Assembly: GCA_013375455.1 (NCBI GenBank)
Contig: JABXJT010000007.1
Location: 1 to 64,000, forward strand
Length of the DNA stretch: 64,000 nt
Source: Candidatus Helarchaeota archaeon
GTDB lineage: Archaea; Asgardarchaeota; Lokiarchaeia; Helarchaeales; HEL-GB-A
Reading direction: 5' to 3'
The first letter of the stretch is position 1. Every line of letters begins with the position of its first letter. Position numbers and translations under genes: made by a program. Positions 25,741 to 35,185 of the stretch are shown here, piece after piece. The notes under the pieces are model-generated. The model was not told where the DNA came from. It searched no databases and saw only the letters and a list, made by a program, of their open reading frames with translations.

Positions 25741-26889
25741 ATGATTAGGACCAAATTTCAAGAGATACTGGGGACAAAATACCCCATAATTCAAGCGGGT
25801 ATGGGACCCTATTCGACTTATAAACTATGTTCCGCAGCAGCTAAAGCTGGGGGAGTAGGAATCATCTCTACGATTGGGATGGGAGCTGGCTTATCTTCTG
25901 CGACACCCGAAGCTGCGACCAAGGTATTCGGAAAAGGGAGACCCATCGATCTCATCCAACAAGCAATTTTCAAAATGATAGAAGAGCTGAAAGATGCCCC
26001 AGATGCAGTTTTTGGAGTTAATGTACCTGTATCTAATGAATTCGTGACGGTTGCCCTTCGGCTAATAAAAGGGACAATCAGAGCGTATAAGGAATCGGAA
26101 GAAGTGCGAAAGAAATTAAAACTCATGATTACCTCCGCGGGAGATCCCTTGCCTTGGGCTATCGATGCAAAAGATAAAGGCGCCCGCCGAGCGCGGATAT
26201 CAATAAAGGAAGAAATGCCAGATGTGAAGTGGGCCCACGTTGTTCCAGCGGTTCAGCACGCAAAGAGGGTAGAGAAGGCAGACGCTGACTTCATCATTGC
26301 AACTGGGCGCGAGGGCGGGGCTCATTGCGCATGGCGGGACATTTCGACGATGGTCTTAATTCCCGAAGTGGTAAAGCAGGTAAAAAAACCGGTCATAGCT
26401 GGTGGCGGGATGAGTGATGGCGTGAGTCTTGCAGCCGCTTTAGCGATGGGGGCAATTGGAATTCAAATGGGCACTCGAATGATCGCGACCCAAGAGTCGG
26501 ATTTTGAGCAAATGTGGAAAGAAGCCATCGTGAAGCGAACGGAGCAAGATACCCTTGTCGGTCGTGGATTATTCGGACCAATGCGATTCTTACGAAATTC
26601 GCAATCACTCAAAATCGTGGATGAAACCATTAAATTAGAGGATGGGAAATTATTCAAAGGGATCCCGGTTGAATCCAATGCAGCGATAATGAAGCTCGAA
26701 ATGGATGGCTTAGCTAACTTATTTAAGAGTGATGAGGACAACTCAATCATTCTAGGTGGCAGTGTTACTGGCAGAATTCATGGCATCCCAAAAGTCAAGG
26801 AACTTTTCGATTCAATTATGAGTGAAGCCGAAGAAGTAATTAAAAAGCTCCCACAGAAAGTGCTTGCCCCGGAGATTGATGCAAAATAA
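25741..26889 (+). CDS. Nitronate monooxygenase / FabK-like FMN enzyme
   Basis: A 382-residue TIM-barrel flavoprotein of the 2-nitropropane dioxygenase family. Landmarks are the opening P-I-I-Q-A-G-M-G, the catalytic His in T-G-R-E-G-G-A-H, the FMN phosphate loop P-V-I-A-G-G-G-M-S-D-G and the I-Q-M-G-T-R-M strand. An insertion of about 60 residues near 70-130 is longer than in the bacterial forms. Candidate reactions are nitronate oxidation or an enoyl reduction; context (an acyl-CoA dehydrogenase two genes on) slightly favours acyl chemistry. GGAG precedes the ATG. Confidence 0.85.
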   Translation: MIRTKFQEILGTKYPIIQAGMGPYSTYKLCSAAAKAGGVGIISTIGMGAGLSSATPEAATKVFGKGRPIDLIQQAIFKMIEELKDAPDAVFGVNVPVSNEFVTVALRLIKGTIRAYKESEEVRKKLKLMITSAGDPLPWAIDAKDKGARRARISIKEEMPDVKWAHVVPAVQHAKRVEKADADFIIATGREGGAHCAWRDISTMVLIPEVVKQVKKPVIAGGGMSDGVSLAAALAMGAIGIQMGTRMIATQESDFEQMWKEAIVKRTEQDTLVGRGLFGPMRFLRNSQSLKIVDETIKLEDGKLFKGIPVESNAAIMKLEMDGLANLFKSDEDNSIILGGSVTGRIHGIPKVKELFDSIMSEAEEVIKKLPQKVLAPEIDAK

Positions 26890-26981
26890 GTTTCCCCTAA
26901 TAAACTAAATGTAAATAAACCCCTTTTTCTTTTTATTTAATCAACTAGAACGATAAGAAATAAAAGTGAAATCTATAGAAA

Positions 26982-27734
26982 ATGCCTGAATTAGAGGAAT
27001 TACTCTCAAAGCTTGAGAGTGAAGATAAAACCGTTATAAAAACAACGTTAGAGCAGTTAGGGGACTTGGGGGATGAAAAGGCGGTTCCACAATTACTAAA
27101 AATGTTAGATAGGATTAACGATGAAGATCTTCTCGAATCAATTTTATGGACTCTATCACGAATCGCAAGCACCAAGACACTGATTGAATTACTGAACCAT
27201 TCAAACGAATTGATTATAGTTGAGGTTCTCGATGCACTTGGACGCCGAGAAGAGCTAGAGAGCGTGGATGAAATCATTCCCTTTTTAATTCATCAAAATG
27301 GGGAAGTACGAAGCATTGCGACTTGGGCTTTGGGCAAAATTTCTGTAAAAAGGACTTATGATTCATTATTAAATTTATTGAAAACTGATGAAGACCCACT
27401 AGTTCGTGCTAATGCCGCGTGGGCCATAGGGAAATTTGATAATTCAGATTCTATCCCCTTTTTAACTGAACGACTCTCAGAAGAAAGTGATGAGAGCGTT
27501 CGATATAACCTTGAAGAAGCAATACACCGACTAGAAGAACTCAAGGACCCTTGGCAAAAGGGCTTAAAAGCTACCATCTATGAATGCCCAAAATTTGACC
27601 CTAAATGCCTAGAAAATTCGCTTCAAACTGAAACAAGGTCCGATAATTTTATCAAAATTGAGATAGTCGTTTGCGAAAGTTGTTCCCTCTCAAAGATTTG
27701 CAGAGTGAATCTGATTAGAAAAATAAATCAATAA
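26982..27734 (+). CDS. HEAT-repeat protein with Cys-rich C-terminus
   Basis: A 250-residue protein built of about six HEAT-like helical pairs (residues 1-190), with typical G-D-E-K-A-V-P-Q-L-L-K and R-S-I-A-T-W-A-L-G-K-I units. The last 60 residues differ: they carry cysteines in Y-E-C-P-K-F-D-P-K-C and V-V-C-E-S-C-S-L-S-K-I-C, which could hold a metal ion. It probably serves as a protein-interaction scaffold. It sits between the NMO-like and acyl-CoA dehydrogenase genes on the same strand. Confidence 0.85.
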   Translation: MPELEELLSKLESEDKTVIKTTLEQLGDLGDEKAVPQLLKMLDRINDEDLLESILWTLSRIASTKTLIELLNHSNELIIVEVLDALGRREELESVDEIIPFLIHQNGEVRSIATWALGKISVKRTYDSLLNLLKTDEDPLVRANAAWAIGKFDNSDSIPFLTERLSEESDESVRYNLEEAIHRLEELKDPWQKGLKATIYECPKFDPKCLENSLQTETRSDNFIKIEIVVCESCSLSKICRVNLIRKINQ

Positions 27735-27791
27735 GTTTAAACTATTTTTGCGTGTTAGGATTTTCATAAAGAAGTCAAGGAAGGTAATGAA

Positions 27792-29063
27792 ATGGGTGCA
27801 GATTACACATTCTATCCCACTACGAATGTATTGGAAAGTAAGGAAGAAACCGAATTTCGATCAGAAGTGCGGCAATGGGTTTTGGAGAAAGTATATCCCG
27901 AAGCAGATCGCGTGGAACACGAAAAATTATTTCCACGACATTTATTTAAGGAAATGGGTGACCGTGGATATCTTAGGGTTCTCTTTCCAAAATCGATTGG
28001 CGGGACTGAAAAGGGAATTAAATATGGAATAATCCTTGCAGATGAAATTTCATGGTGCATGCGCGCTTTGACTGCGGCTCTTGATTGCTCGATCTTTTGT
28101 TCCATACCCATTATGAGATTTGGTTCAGAAGAGCAGATTAAAAAATATTTACCAGGTATTATATCGGGGGAAAGCATTGGAGCAATTGGGATGACCGAAC
28201 CTGGCGCTGGGAGTGACTTAATCGGTTCGATGCGGACTGTTGCAAAAAAGGATGCGAATGGCGATTACATCATCAACGGGGAGAAGCGATTCATCACCAA
28301 TGGCTCCGAAGCAGATATCATCTCTCTCTGGGCCCTCACGGACACTTCAGTCGCTGGTCACGTGGGAATGTCGTGCTTTATTGTAGAGAAAGATTTTGAA
28401 GGCTTAGAAATTGTACGAGATTTCAATTTAATGGGAGTTTATGGACTAAAAAATACATATATGAGATTAAACAATTTGAAAGTCCCCAAGAAAAATCTAC
28501 TCGGAAAGGAAGGAATGGGCACTAAAATCTTATTAGATGAATTGGATAGTGAGCGAACGCTGGCTGCCGCTGGATCCTGTGGCCTGGCCCGGCGAGCCAT
28601 TGAAATTGCAGCACAACATGCCAATAAAAGAGTACAATTCAAAAAACCGATTCGATACTTTGAAAAAATAAGCTTCGATATCGCAGATATGGCAATAAAA
28701 TTAGAAGCAGCACGAAATCTAACTTATCAAGCGGCATGTACTATTGATGCTGGATTAGATGCCTCGAAAATTGGCGCTATTGCGAAGGTTTTTGCATCCG
28801 ATATTGCCTTTGAATGTACCCATAAAGCGCTCCAGATGTGTGGAGGGCTTGGTTATATGAAAGGGGAATGGGATGAGGCAAGTGGAAAATACCTTCTTCC
28901 CAATGGATCACAAGCTTATGTTACGGAGCGAATTTTTCGAGGGGCTCGTTTATCTTCAATCGTTGCTGGTACAAACGAAATACTTCGTTATTTAATTCAA
29001 CGAGAAGTATTCAATGAAATGCAGCTTAGAAAACCGGCGGAAAGCGATAATTGGGGCGATTGA
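27792..29063 (+). CDS. Acyl-CoA dehydrogenase
   Basis: A 423-residue FAD enzyme oxidising acyl-CoA to enoyl-CoA. GMTEPGAGSDL and the K-R-F-I-T-N-G segment mark the middle beta domain; the C-terminal helical domain ends in V-A-G-T-N-E-I-L. The catalytic Glu of SCAD-type enzymes (EGTNEI) is Ala here. A Glu in L-D-S-E-R-T, the position used by isovaleryl- and long-chain-type enzymes, probably replaces it. An insertion (G-K-Y-L-L-P-N-G-S-Q-A-Y) lies before the last helices. No electron-transfer flavoprotein gene is in the window. Confidence 0.93.
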   Translation: MGADYTFYPTTNVLESKEETEFRSEVRQWVLEKVYPEADRVEHEKLFPRHLFKEMGDRGYLRVLFPKSIGGTEKGIKYGIILADEISWCMRALTAALDCSIFCSIPIMRFGSEEQIKKYLPGIISGESIGAIGMTEPGAGSDLIGSMRTVAKKDANGDYIINGEKRFITNGSEADIISLWALTDTSVAGHVGMSCFIVEKDFEGLEIVRDFNLMGVYGLKNTYMRLNNLKVPKKNLLGKEGMGTKILLDELDSERTLAAAGSCGLARRAIEIAAQHANKRVQFKKPIRYFEKISFDIADMAIKLEAARNLTYQAACTIDAGLDASKIGAIAKVFASDIAFECTHKALQMCGGLGYMKGEWDEASGKYLLPNGSQAYVTERIFRGARLSSIVAGTNEILRYLIQREVFNEMQLRKPAESDNWGD

Positions 29064-29092
29064 GAAAAAATACCTTATTATTTTTACTTTTT

Positions 29093-30202
29093 TTATACTA
29101 GGTTTTCTAAGACATCAACCAGCGTGCGAATAGCCTTAGCAGATCTTTCGTGAGAGTGGACGTAATTTTCTAATTGGAGGAGGGTTACTATTTTGCCAGG
29201 AATACAGGCCATAGATATATCCATTTCAGTCTTTATTTTATGATCATCTAGTCCAGGTGGGGCGAGACGTGTTTGGGGCTGGTCAGCCTGTTGGGATTTT
29301 GGTATTATGTTTAAGATAGAGAAGATATCAGTATCTGTTTTACTAAATGCCTCTTCCATTTCGTCTTTGTGAGCCTCTAATATATCAGGTATATCGAAAA
29401 GTCTGATCCCGCCATGTTTTTCATATTTTTCTATTTCCGTTAAGGACATGAACGGGAGATAATCCATCGATCGCGACACGCTTATTGTTCTGAACTTCGC
29501 AGCCCCGGAATGACCAACGGCGCTCATAGTTTTAATTAAATTCTTGTTTTTATTTAAATTATTAATCAATTTAAATCCAGTTTGCTCTTTTGCTTTCAGC
29601 AATTGACTCATATTTCGCATGCTGTATATAGTTTCCTCACTGCCTTGTATTTTCTTTAGAATTTCCATATGATTATCTGCCTGCGTTATCAGGGTTAAAA
29701 ATTGGTCAATATATTCTCTTTGGATCGCTCCATCAATCATTTCTTGAGTAGGGTGTATTGTGAGATTTAAAGGAGCAAAGCAATAAGTCCCTCCTCCATG
29801 CCGGGGAACTTGATTGGGGGCGATTCGTCCGAAAATAATTTGCTCGTCCGTGGAAAAATCCAAAATTCCGCTCCATAAATAATATCGGGCGTTAAAATTG
29901 GGCGTTACTCTACACGTTGCGATGAACACGAGTTCATTCAATGTTCCTTCTAGATGAAACACGACTTTGACAAAGAAATTAGCATATGATTTAAGGACTT
30001 TCACTTCTTCCTCTACTTCTTTGCTCTCGTACCTGATTTCAACGCCTTCAGTTTCCTCCATCTCTTTGAACCCTTTCCAAGGATTTAAGCCAAGGATGGT
30101 AGGCGGTGACTCTGCAAATTTAAATTGCTTTGCTACCGCCTTTATTGCCATATCGGCTATCTTCTTCTGTGGCTTGGTTACAAATTTTTCATCAAAAGAC
30201 AT
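29093..30202 (-). CDS. Conserved-looking protein of unknown function
   Basis: A 369-residue soluble protein that I do not recognise. The N-terminal 190 residues look like a mixed alpha/beta domain, with long amphipathic strands such as A-N-F-F-V-K-V-V-F-H-L-E-G and F-I-A-T-C-R-V-T-P and a G-G-G-T-Y-C-F-A-P loop. The rest is helical, with a Pro/Gln-rich linker near 305-325. There is no signal peptide or membrane helix. It is convergent with the acyl-CoA dehydrogenase gene and divergent from the methyltransferase gene. Confidence 0.7.
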   Translation of the reverse strand: MSFDEKFVTKPQKKIADMAIKAVAKQFKFAESPPTILGLNPWKGFKEMEETEGVEIRYESKEVEEEVKVLKSYANFFVKVVFHLEGTLNELVFIATCRVTPNFNARYYLWSGILDFSTDEQIIFGRIAPNQVPRHGGGTYCFAPLNLTIHPTQEMIDGAIQREYIDQFLTLITQADNHMEILKKIQGSEETIYSMRNMSQLLKAKEQTGFKLINNLNKNKNLIKTMSAVGHSGAAKFRTISVSRSMDYLPFMSLTEIEKYEKHGGIRLFDIPDILEAHKDEMEEAFSKTDTDIFSILNIIPKSQQADQPQTRLAPPGLDDHKIKTEMDISMACIPGKIVTLLQLENYVHSHERSAKAIRTLVDVLENLV

Positions 30203-30321
30203 ATTTGACCCCTATTTAACTATTTGATTAAATAATCTTGTATCTTAAAATTATTATCTTTTAAGCTTATAACAATTTAAAAGTGAGTCATCTATTTAAT
30301 AGAAATATCGAGGGATAAAAA

Positions 30322-31425
30322 ATGAGTCAAATTAAACCTAAATCGGAACCCACGGTTAGGGATCAGCTGAAAAAATTTGCTTTGAAGGGTGCTATGGGAT
30401 TTCAAACCATTCTCGTGTATGGAATTGGTACTCGCTTGGGGATTTTTGAGTATCTATACGAAAAAGGAAAGTCAGTGAGTGAATCTGAGAAAGTTTCTTC
30501 AGTTAGCTTTACTCTAGACGAATTAGCACAAAAATTGAAATTAAACACGAGATATTTAGATGCATGGCTTCACATAGCGCTCGAATGCGGTATATTTGAA
30601 ATCGATGAATCCTGCACTAGATGTTTAAAAACAGCTTCGCACGTCTACGACATTCTAATTAATCGAGATAGCATGTTTTACGCGGGAGGCACTCTTAATT
30701 GCATCCTTGTTATGGCAAAACACCAAGAAACTATGATTGAGAATTTTAAAACGGGTGAAGTTAAGATTTTTACCGAGGTATACGAAGAAGCCCCAGAGGA
30801 CAATAGAATGGGACAGAGCGCAACCGCCACCGCTGCACCCCAAATTGAAGCTATTTTTTCTAAATATTGTAAAGAACACAAACGAACTTTGCGTAAAGGC
30901 GGATTCCTTTTAGAAGCTGGATGTGGGTATGGCTACAACCTTGCAATCTGGGCTAAAACATATAAAAAGGCGCGAATTGTAGGAATCGACATTGATCCAC
31001 ACGCAGTTGCGTTTACAAAAGAATTGGTCGCTAAAAATAATTGGAATGATCGAATTGAAATTCTCCACGTGCCGATTGATGAATACGCCGCTTCGAATAA
31101 AAACAAATTTGACGTGATAATGTTAAACCAAGTCCTCCATGAAATGGATCCCGATGATAATTATCGGAGAGGCGTCTTCGAAGATTTATATTCCATGTTA
31201 AAAGAGGGAGGGCTTCTAATGGTCATTGAACACATGATTCCGGACTTGTTTGCACCGAAAGATCGATTCCTCTTCTTTGAAATCTGGCATAAATTTTTAG
31301 AAGTCGGCTTTAATTCAAAATTCTATAATGAACAAGAATTCCAAGCATTTGTTAAGACGACACCTTTCAAGAGCGTTGAACTCATAAAAGAGCGGAACGA
31401 CTATTTCTGGGCATTAACAAAATAA
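30322..31425 (+). CDS. SAM-dependent O-methyltransferase-like protein
   Basis: A 367-residue protein. Residues 10-110 resemble the winged-helix dimerisation domain of plant-type O-methyltransferases (a T-L-D-E-L-A-Q-K-L segment). The SAM domain has motif I LEAGCGYGYNLA, the acidic V-G-I-D-I-D motif, the D-V-I-M-L-N-Q-V-L-H-E motif, and L-K-E-G-G-L-L-M-V-I-E-H. The substrate is unknown. Two V4R-like proteins follow on the same strand after 198 bases. Confidence 0.87.
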   Translation: MSQIKPKSEPTVRDQLKKFALKGAMGFQTILVYGIGTRLGIFEYLYEKGKSVSESEKVSSVSFTLDELAQKLKLNTRYLDAWLHIALECGIFEIDESCTRCLKTASHVYDILINRDSMFYAGGTLNCILVMAKHQETMIENFKTGEVKIFTEVYEEAPEDNRMGQSATATAAPQIEAIFSKYCKEHKRTLRKGGFLLEAGCGYGYNLAIWAKTYKKARIVGIDIDPHAVAFTKELVAKNNWNDRIEILHVPIDEYAASNKNKFDVIMLNQVLHEMDPDDNYRRGVFEDLYSMLKEGGLLMVIEHMIPDLFAPKDRFLFFEIWHKFLEVGFNSKFYNEQEFQAFVKTTPFKSVELIKERNDYFWALTK

Positions 31426-31623
31426 CAAGTGAGTTATTTATCAAAAAAAATGATATGAAATTAAGATATAAGGTAGTACTAAAAGATCTTGAAGAAAGCT
31501 AACCAAAAATTATTTTCATTTAACTCCGACCTCACATCCATTTCAAAGACTTAAGATTTAAGAAAGTTTGGTTGATAAATACTATTTACAATTGGCATGT
31601 AAAATTTTGGAAGGCTGATCACG

Positions 31624-32163
31624 TTGGAGAATTTTAAGGATATGGGGACCATTCAAAAAATATTCGAGGCTGATGGATTACTCACGACCGTTAAATATGC
31701 ACTTCCGGATGTAATGGCTTTTTTAATTAGCGAGCGAGGGGTAGTACAGGCAGAAAAAGATCTTCTAGCTATAGGAAAAATGACTGCCGAACGTATGTTA
31801 ATAATTTGGAAGCCACAGAATAGTAATCCTATAAAATTATTAAAGGAAATTAAAAAAGGATTCTTCAAAAAAACAAAAGAACCCAAGGGCAAAATTCTGG
31901 AGCGTTTTGGAGGCGCTCCTTCCAAAATCCTGATCCGTGATAGAGATTGTCCCGTGTGCCCCGAGAAAGGTGCTGGCGAAGAGGTAGAAGTATCTCAGAT
32001 CCATTACTGTACTGCGATCTCTGGTTTTGTTGAAGCAGTCCTCAATTATTTAATTCAAAATAAGCTGGCGCCCTATACCCAAGCATCCTGTAAAACCGTC
32101 GCCAGCGTTGGATCGGGACATAAATATTGTGAAATGATAATAGACCTGAAATATGGAGGGTAA
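31624..32163 (+). CDS. V4R-like Cys-rich protein 1
   Basis: A 179-residue protein. The second half reads like a V4R/ATC-hydrolase-type domain: R-D-C-P-V-C-P-E, then H-Y-C-T-A-I-S-G-F-V-E-A-V-L, then S-C-K-T-V-A-S-V-G-S-G-H-K-Y-C. V4R domains bind small hydrophobic molecules and often metals in regulators of methanogen or tetrapyrrole metabolism. The TTG start at 31624 and an ATG at 31642 are both possible. The second V4R-like gene begins inside its stop region, so the two are coupled. Confidence 0.65.
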   Translation: MENFKDMGTIQKIFEADGLLTTVKYALPDVMAFLISERGVVQAEKDLLAIGKMTAERMLIIWKPQNSNPIKLLKEIKKGFFKKTKEPKGKILERFGGAPSKILIRDRDCPVCPEKGAGEEVEVSQIHYCTAISGFVEAVLNYLIQNKLAPYTQASCKTVASVGSGHKYCEMIIDLKYGG

Positions 32164-32170
32164 TGGCTGT

Positions 32171-32812
32171 ATGGTACCTGAAAAATTAGGGTTTTTTCGG
32201 AAATTATTAGCCCGTATCGGTAAGATCTATTACTGGAGAAAACCAAAAAAGATAAACCTTTGGTTACTTTCATGTATGGGATATAGTGTAACGAAAAAAT
32301 ATGAGGAAATCTTCAAAGGTGATACTGGGAAAGCAGTAACCACCTTTACAAAGCATTTTGTTAATGGGGCCCAAGCCCTCATGTTTGAAATGCAAGATCG
32401 TACAAAATTAATCTACACTAAGTCGTTAGAAGATTTAGAATTTATTGCAAAGATCGCTCTGTATGTAATGTTCGGTCCTAAGTGGCACATGTTTTTCGAT
32501 GACCCAGTCTTCATCCCAGCAGAACGAACTGAAAAAAGGATCGCCCAAATGCGAATTACATGGCCTATTTGTGCTCTTTGTGCTGGCATTCGCCCTGGGA
32601 TTGATTTAGATACCGCGAAATTGAGGGAGGAGGACCATAGCTATGGGGAACTTCTTGCCGCGGCCTTGGCTGCTTTGCTTCAGCTGGTGCAGGATTATGT
32701 CGGGAATGATTATGTAACCGAGATCCAAGAAACGAAATGCCTGCTTCTTGGGGATCCTCATGGAGAAGGTATAGTATATTTTCATCCGAAGACAAAAGAA
32801 GAAACTAGTTAA
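32171..32812 (+). CDS. V4R-like Cys-rich protein 2
   Basis: A 213-residue protein with the same C-terminal arrangement as its upstream partner: W-P-I-C-A-L-C-A-G, then a long helix with G-E-L-L-A-A-A-L-A-A-L-L-Q-L-V, then T-E-I-Q-E-T-K-C-L-L-L-G-D. Coupling to the first gene is tight: an ATG at 32153 overlaps its stop, and the preferred ATG at 32171 has GAGG eleven bases upstream. The pair may form a heterodimer, perhaps modified by or linked to the upstream methyltransferase. It overlaps the next gene tail-to-tail by four bases. Confidence 0.65.
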   Translation: MVPEKLGFFRKLLARIGKIYYWRKPKKINLWLLSCMGYSVTKKYEEIFKGDTGKAVTTFTKHFVNGAQALMFEMQDRTKLIYTKSLEDLEFIAKIALYVMFGPKWHMFFDDPVFIPAERTEKRIAQMRITWPICALCAGIRPGIDLDTAKLREEDHSYGELLAAALAALLQLVQDYVGNDYVTEIQETKCLLLGDPHGEGIVYFHPKTKEETS

Positions 32813-33609
32813 ACCTTTTGATACGTTTTCAAATAGGAATAAGAAAATACTTGGCCCACAATTTTTGGCATTTTTATATTGGGATATGTGATGGAAATAA
32901 AACGTAAGCAATGATTTATTAGGAAAATTCCCAGGTAATCCCTCGCATAATTATTGATTTTTAAAATATTTTCTCCTCCGTATTGAACATCCAGGCGTTT
33001 ATTTCCTACGTCATAAATGAGGATTATGTTGAACCCTTGAAAGAGTGTCTTTGATAACTCCCATAAATCATCCTTTTGCGCAATTTTACCTCCAATAAAA
33101 GAGGCTAGATCTTTTAATTGTTCGGATTTTAGGTGCACGAAGGGACCTGCTCTTTGCTTGATTGACTGGTTCAACAGATCCGACTTCTCAGGAGGTAAAT
33201 AATGGTGTTCTTGGGTATCTTCTAACAAATCTTCCAAGTAATCTAAGGAAGCTTCCAATAATCCGATTAAATCCTCAGTAGGCACCCAAGCAACCCGCTC
33301 CCCTGAAAAAAGAAATTTCAACTCAGCACCCCCAAAGGCTTCGTCTTCGTAATTCGTGTATATAATGTGACTCCTTACCTCAGGGAAATATTCGAGAGTG
33401 AGAGTATAGTCTTCATCAAAACCAAGATCTTCGAGAATTCCCAGTAAGTCCTCTTCAACGATTATCTTAATCCGTCGTTTTTTTTCTTTTACAAAGAGGG
33501 CAACCTTTGTCTTTCCGATTTCGTGCAATTCTCGAGCGTGGGGCGATTTAATTCCAGTGAAGCCATCAATTTCTTGGGCGGTTAGATACTTTTTTTTGTT
33601 TTGACTCAT
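32809..33609 (-). CDS. Acidic protein of unknown function
   Basis: A 266-residue acidic, soluble protein. The basic first 55 residues end in R-R-I-K-I-I-V-E-E-D; an alpha/beta region and a helical C-terminal domain (Y-L-E-D-L-L-E-D; Y-L-G-I-F-L-I-N-H) follow. No signal, membrane segment or known motif is seen. It is 43 bases after the aspartate kinase gene on the same strand and may share its transcript. It overlaps the V4R-like gene tail-to-tail. Confidence 0.65.
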   Translation of the reverse strand: MSQNKKKYLTAQEIDGFTGIKSPHARELHEIGKTKVALFVKEKKRRIKIIVEEDLLGILEDLGFDEDYTLTLEYFPEVRSHIIYTNYEDEAFGGAELKFLFSGERVAWVPTEDLIGLLEASLDYLEDLLEDTQEHHYLPPEKSDLLNQSIKQRAGPFVHLKSEQLKDLASFIGGKIAQKDDLWELSKTLFQGFNIILIYDVGNKRLDVQYGGENILKINNYARDYLGIFLINHCLRFISITYPNIKMPKIVGQVFSYSYLKTYQKV

Positions 33610-33652
33610 TTATTATCAACATGCTCATTAACACGGCTATGTATGGGAGGGG

Positions 33653-35041
33653 CTATACCTTATCTAATTCGAATTTCTCATGTAGCGCCTGAATTCCCTT
33701 AATTAAATCCTCTTTTTTTACAAGAAGTGTGATGTTTAATCCATTGCTGGCTTGTGAAAGTGCAAGGATGTCAATTTCATTTTCGTGTAACGCGCTAAAT
33801 ATCATTTCTAGGCGCTTTGGGTTGTTTAGGCCACCGCCAATAACAGAGATCATGCTTACGTTAGCGACGTGGATTTCAAACCAATCTTTAAAGAACTCCG
33901 ACCCTGAAAGGACTTCTTTCGCAGTTTCCCCATCAGCTGCATTAACTACGAACATGGTGTTAATTTCTGAAGATGTTTGACTTACCATGCTAATATTAAT
34001 TTCATGCTTCCCCATCACATCAAATATTTGTGCTAAAACACCTGGAATTTCGACAGTACTTTCACTAATTGCGGAAACCATTGCGACCTCTTCTCGATAA
34101 GTAATTCCTATTACGCTCTCTGGGGATAGGGATTCTTTGTGGATAGTGGTGAAGGTAGAACTCTCAATATTGTTAGCATTCCGAATTTCAAGGGGAATCT
34201 CGCGATTCTGGATGGGTTGGATGCACTTAGGATGAATTGCTTTTGTTCCGATAGCAATCTCCTTCGCTTCTGCATAGGATAATTGCTTTATCGTCCGTGC
34301 AGTTGGTAAAATTTTTGGGTCTGTAGTAAAAATCCCATCAATGCTTTTCCAGATTATTACTTTTGTATCATAACTCTCGTCCTTGAGGCAGTACGCGATT
34401 AAGGCAGCGGTGAACTCAGTGCCCCCTACGCCAAGAGTCGTGAGATGCCCTTCTTTATTCCGACCGATAAAGCCTGTCACCACTGGAAGATGCCCCAATT
34501 TAAGCAGTGGGATGAAGAGAGAACGGATTTTGCGAACTGAAATATTCATGATAGGGAGTGCATTATTATATCGGCTATCAGTAATGAGAAATCTATCACC
34601 TAACAAGTATTCAGATTCAATATTTTTAGAAACTAAGAAGTCATTAAGAATATATCCTGATAGAATTTCTCCAAATGAGAGAACTATATCCAATTTATTA
34701 TCGGACAGCCCATATTCCTCAATATCAACTAGAATCTCTTCTAAGTGCGTGAATTTATCAGAGAGGAATTGATGCACCTTAGTTTTTTGAGGGTCTTCAA
34801 TAATGGAGCTGACAATCGCCAAATGCTGCCTTTTAATCAAATCAATGTCGTGAGCGTATGAAGTACAAGTGTTTGCTTTTTTTGCACAATCCTCAAGCAA
34901 ATCCAATATACCGGGAAGTGATGAAATTACGGCAATGACTTTCTTTTCTTTATATAGTTGAAGTATTTCTAATATTTTCTGAAATTTTACTGCCTCGCTA
35001 AAGCACGACTCTCCAAATTTCATAATAACAATCTGTTGCAT
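33653..35041 (-). CDS. Aspartate kinase, divergent
   Basis: A 462-residue protein with an amino-acid kinase domain (1-305) and two ACT domains (about 330-460), the layout of monofunctional lysine/threonine-sensitive aspartate kinases (first step of Lys, Thr and Met synthesis). Two motifs are altered: KFGG(T/S)S reads KFGESC, and the aspartate-binding GRGGSD reads GVGGTE. The kinase Lys is retained and the W-K-S-I-D-G-I-F-T-T-D-P segment is normal. It could be a low-activity or regulatory form. It is followed by an orphan gene 43 bases on. Confidence 0.87.
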   Translation of the reverse strand: MQQIVIMKFGESCFSEAVKFQKILEILQLYKEKKVIAVISSLPGILDLLEDCAKKANTCTSYAHDIDLIKRQHLAIVSSIIEDPQKTKVHQFLSDKFTHLEEILVDIEEYGLSDNKLDIVLSFGEILSGYILNDFLVSKNIESEYLLGDRFLITDSRYNNALPIMNISVRKIRSLFIPLLKLGHLPVVTGFIGRNKEGHLTTLGVGGTEFTAALIAYCLKDESYDTKVIIWKSIDGIFTTDPKILPTARTIKQLSYAEAKEIAIGTKAIHPKCIQPIQNREIPLEIRNANNIESSTFTTIHKESLSPESVIGITYREEVAMVSAISESTVEIPGVLAQIFDVMGKHEINISMVSQTSSEINTMFVVNAADGETAKEVLSGSEFFKDWFEIHVANVSMISVIGGGLNNPKRLEMIFSALHENEIDILALSQASNGLNITLLVKKEDLIKGIQALHEKFELDKV

Positions 35042-35185
35042 AGTATTTGTATTGGACCCCGTTTATTAAAAAGGCATTGCAATGCTTGACTCCGCATCCG
35101 ACAGAAAATATAAAAAGAACGTCTTCACATAAATTAGAATTATCTTAACTTTTAACCAAGATTTGAATTTCCATAGGGGATTAAA

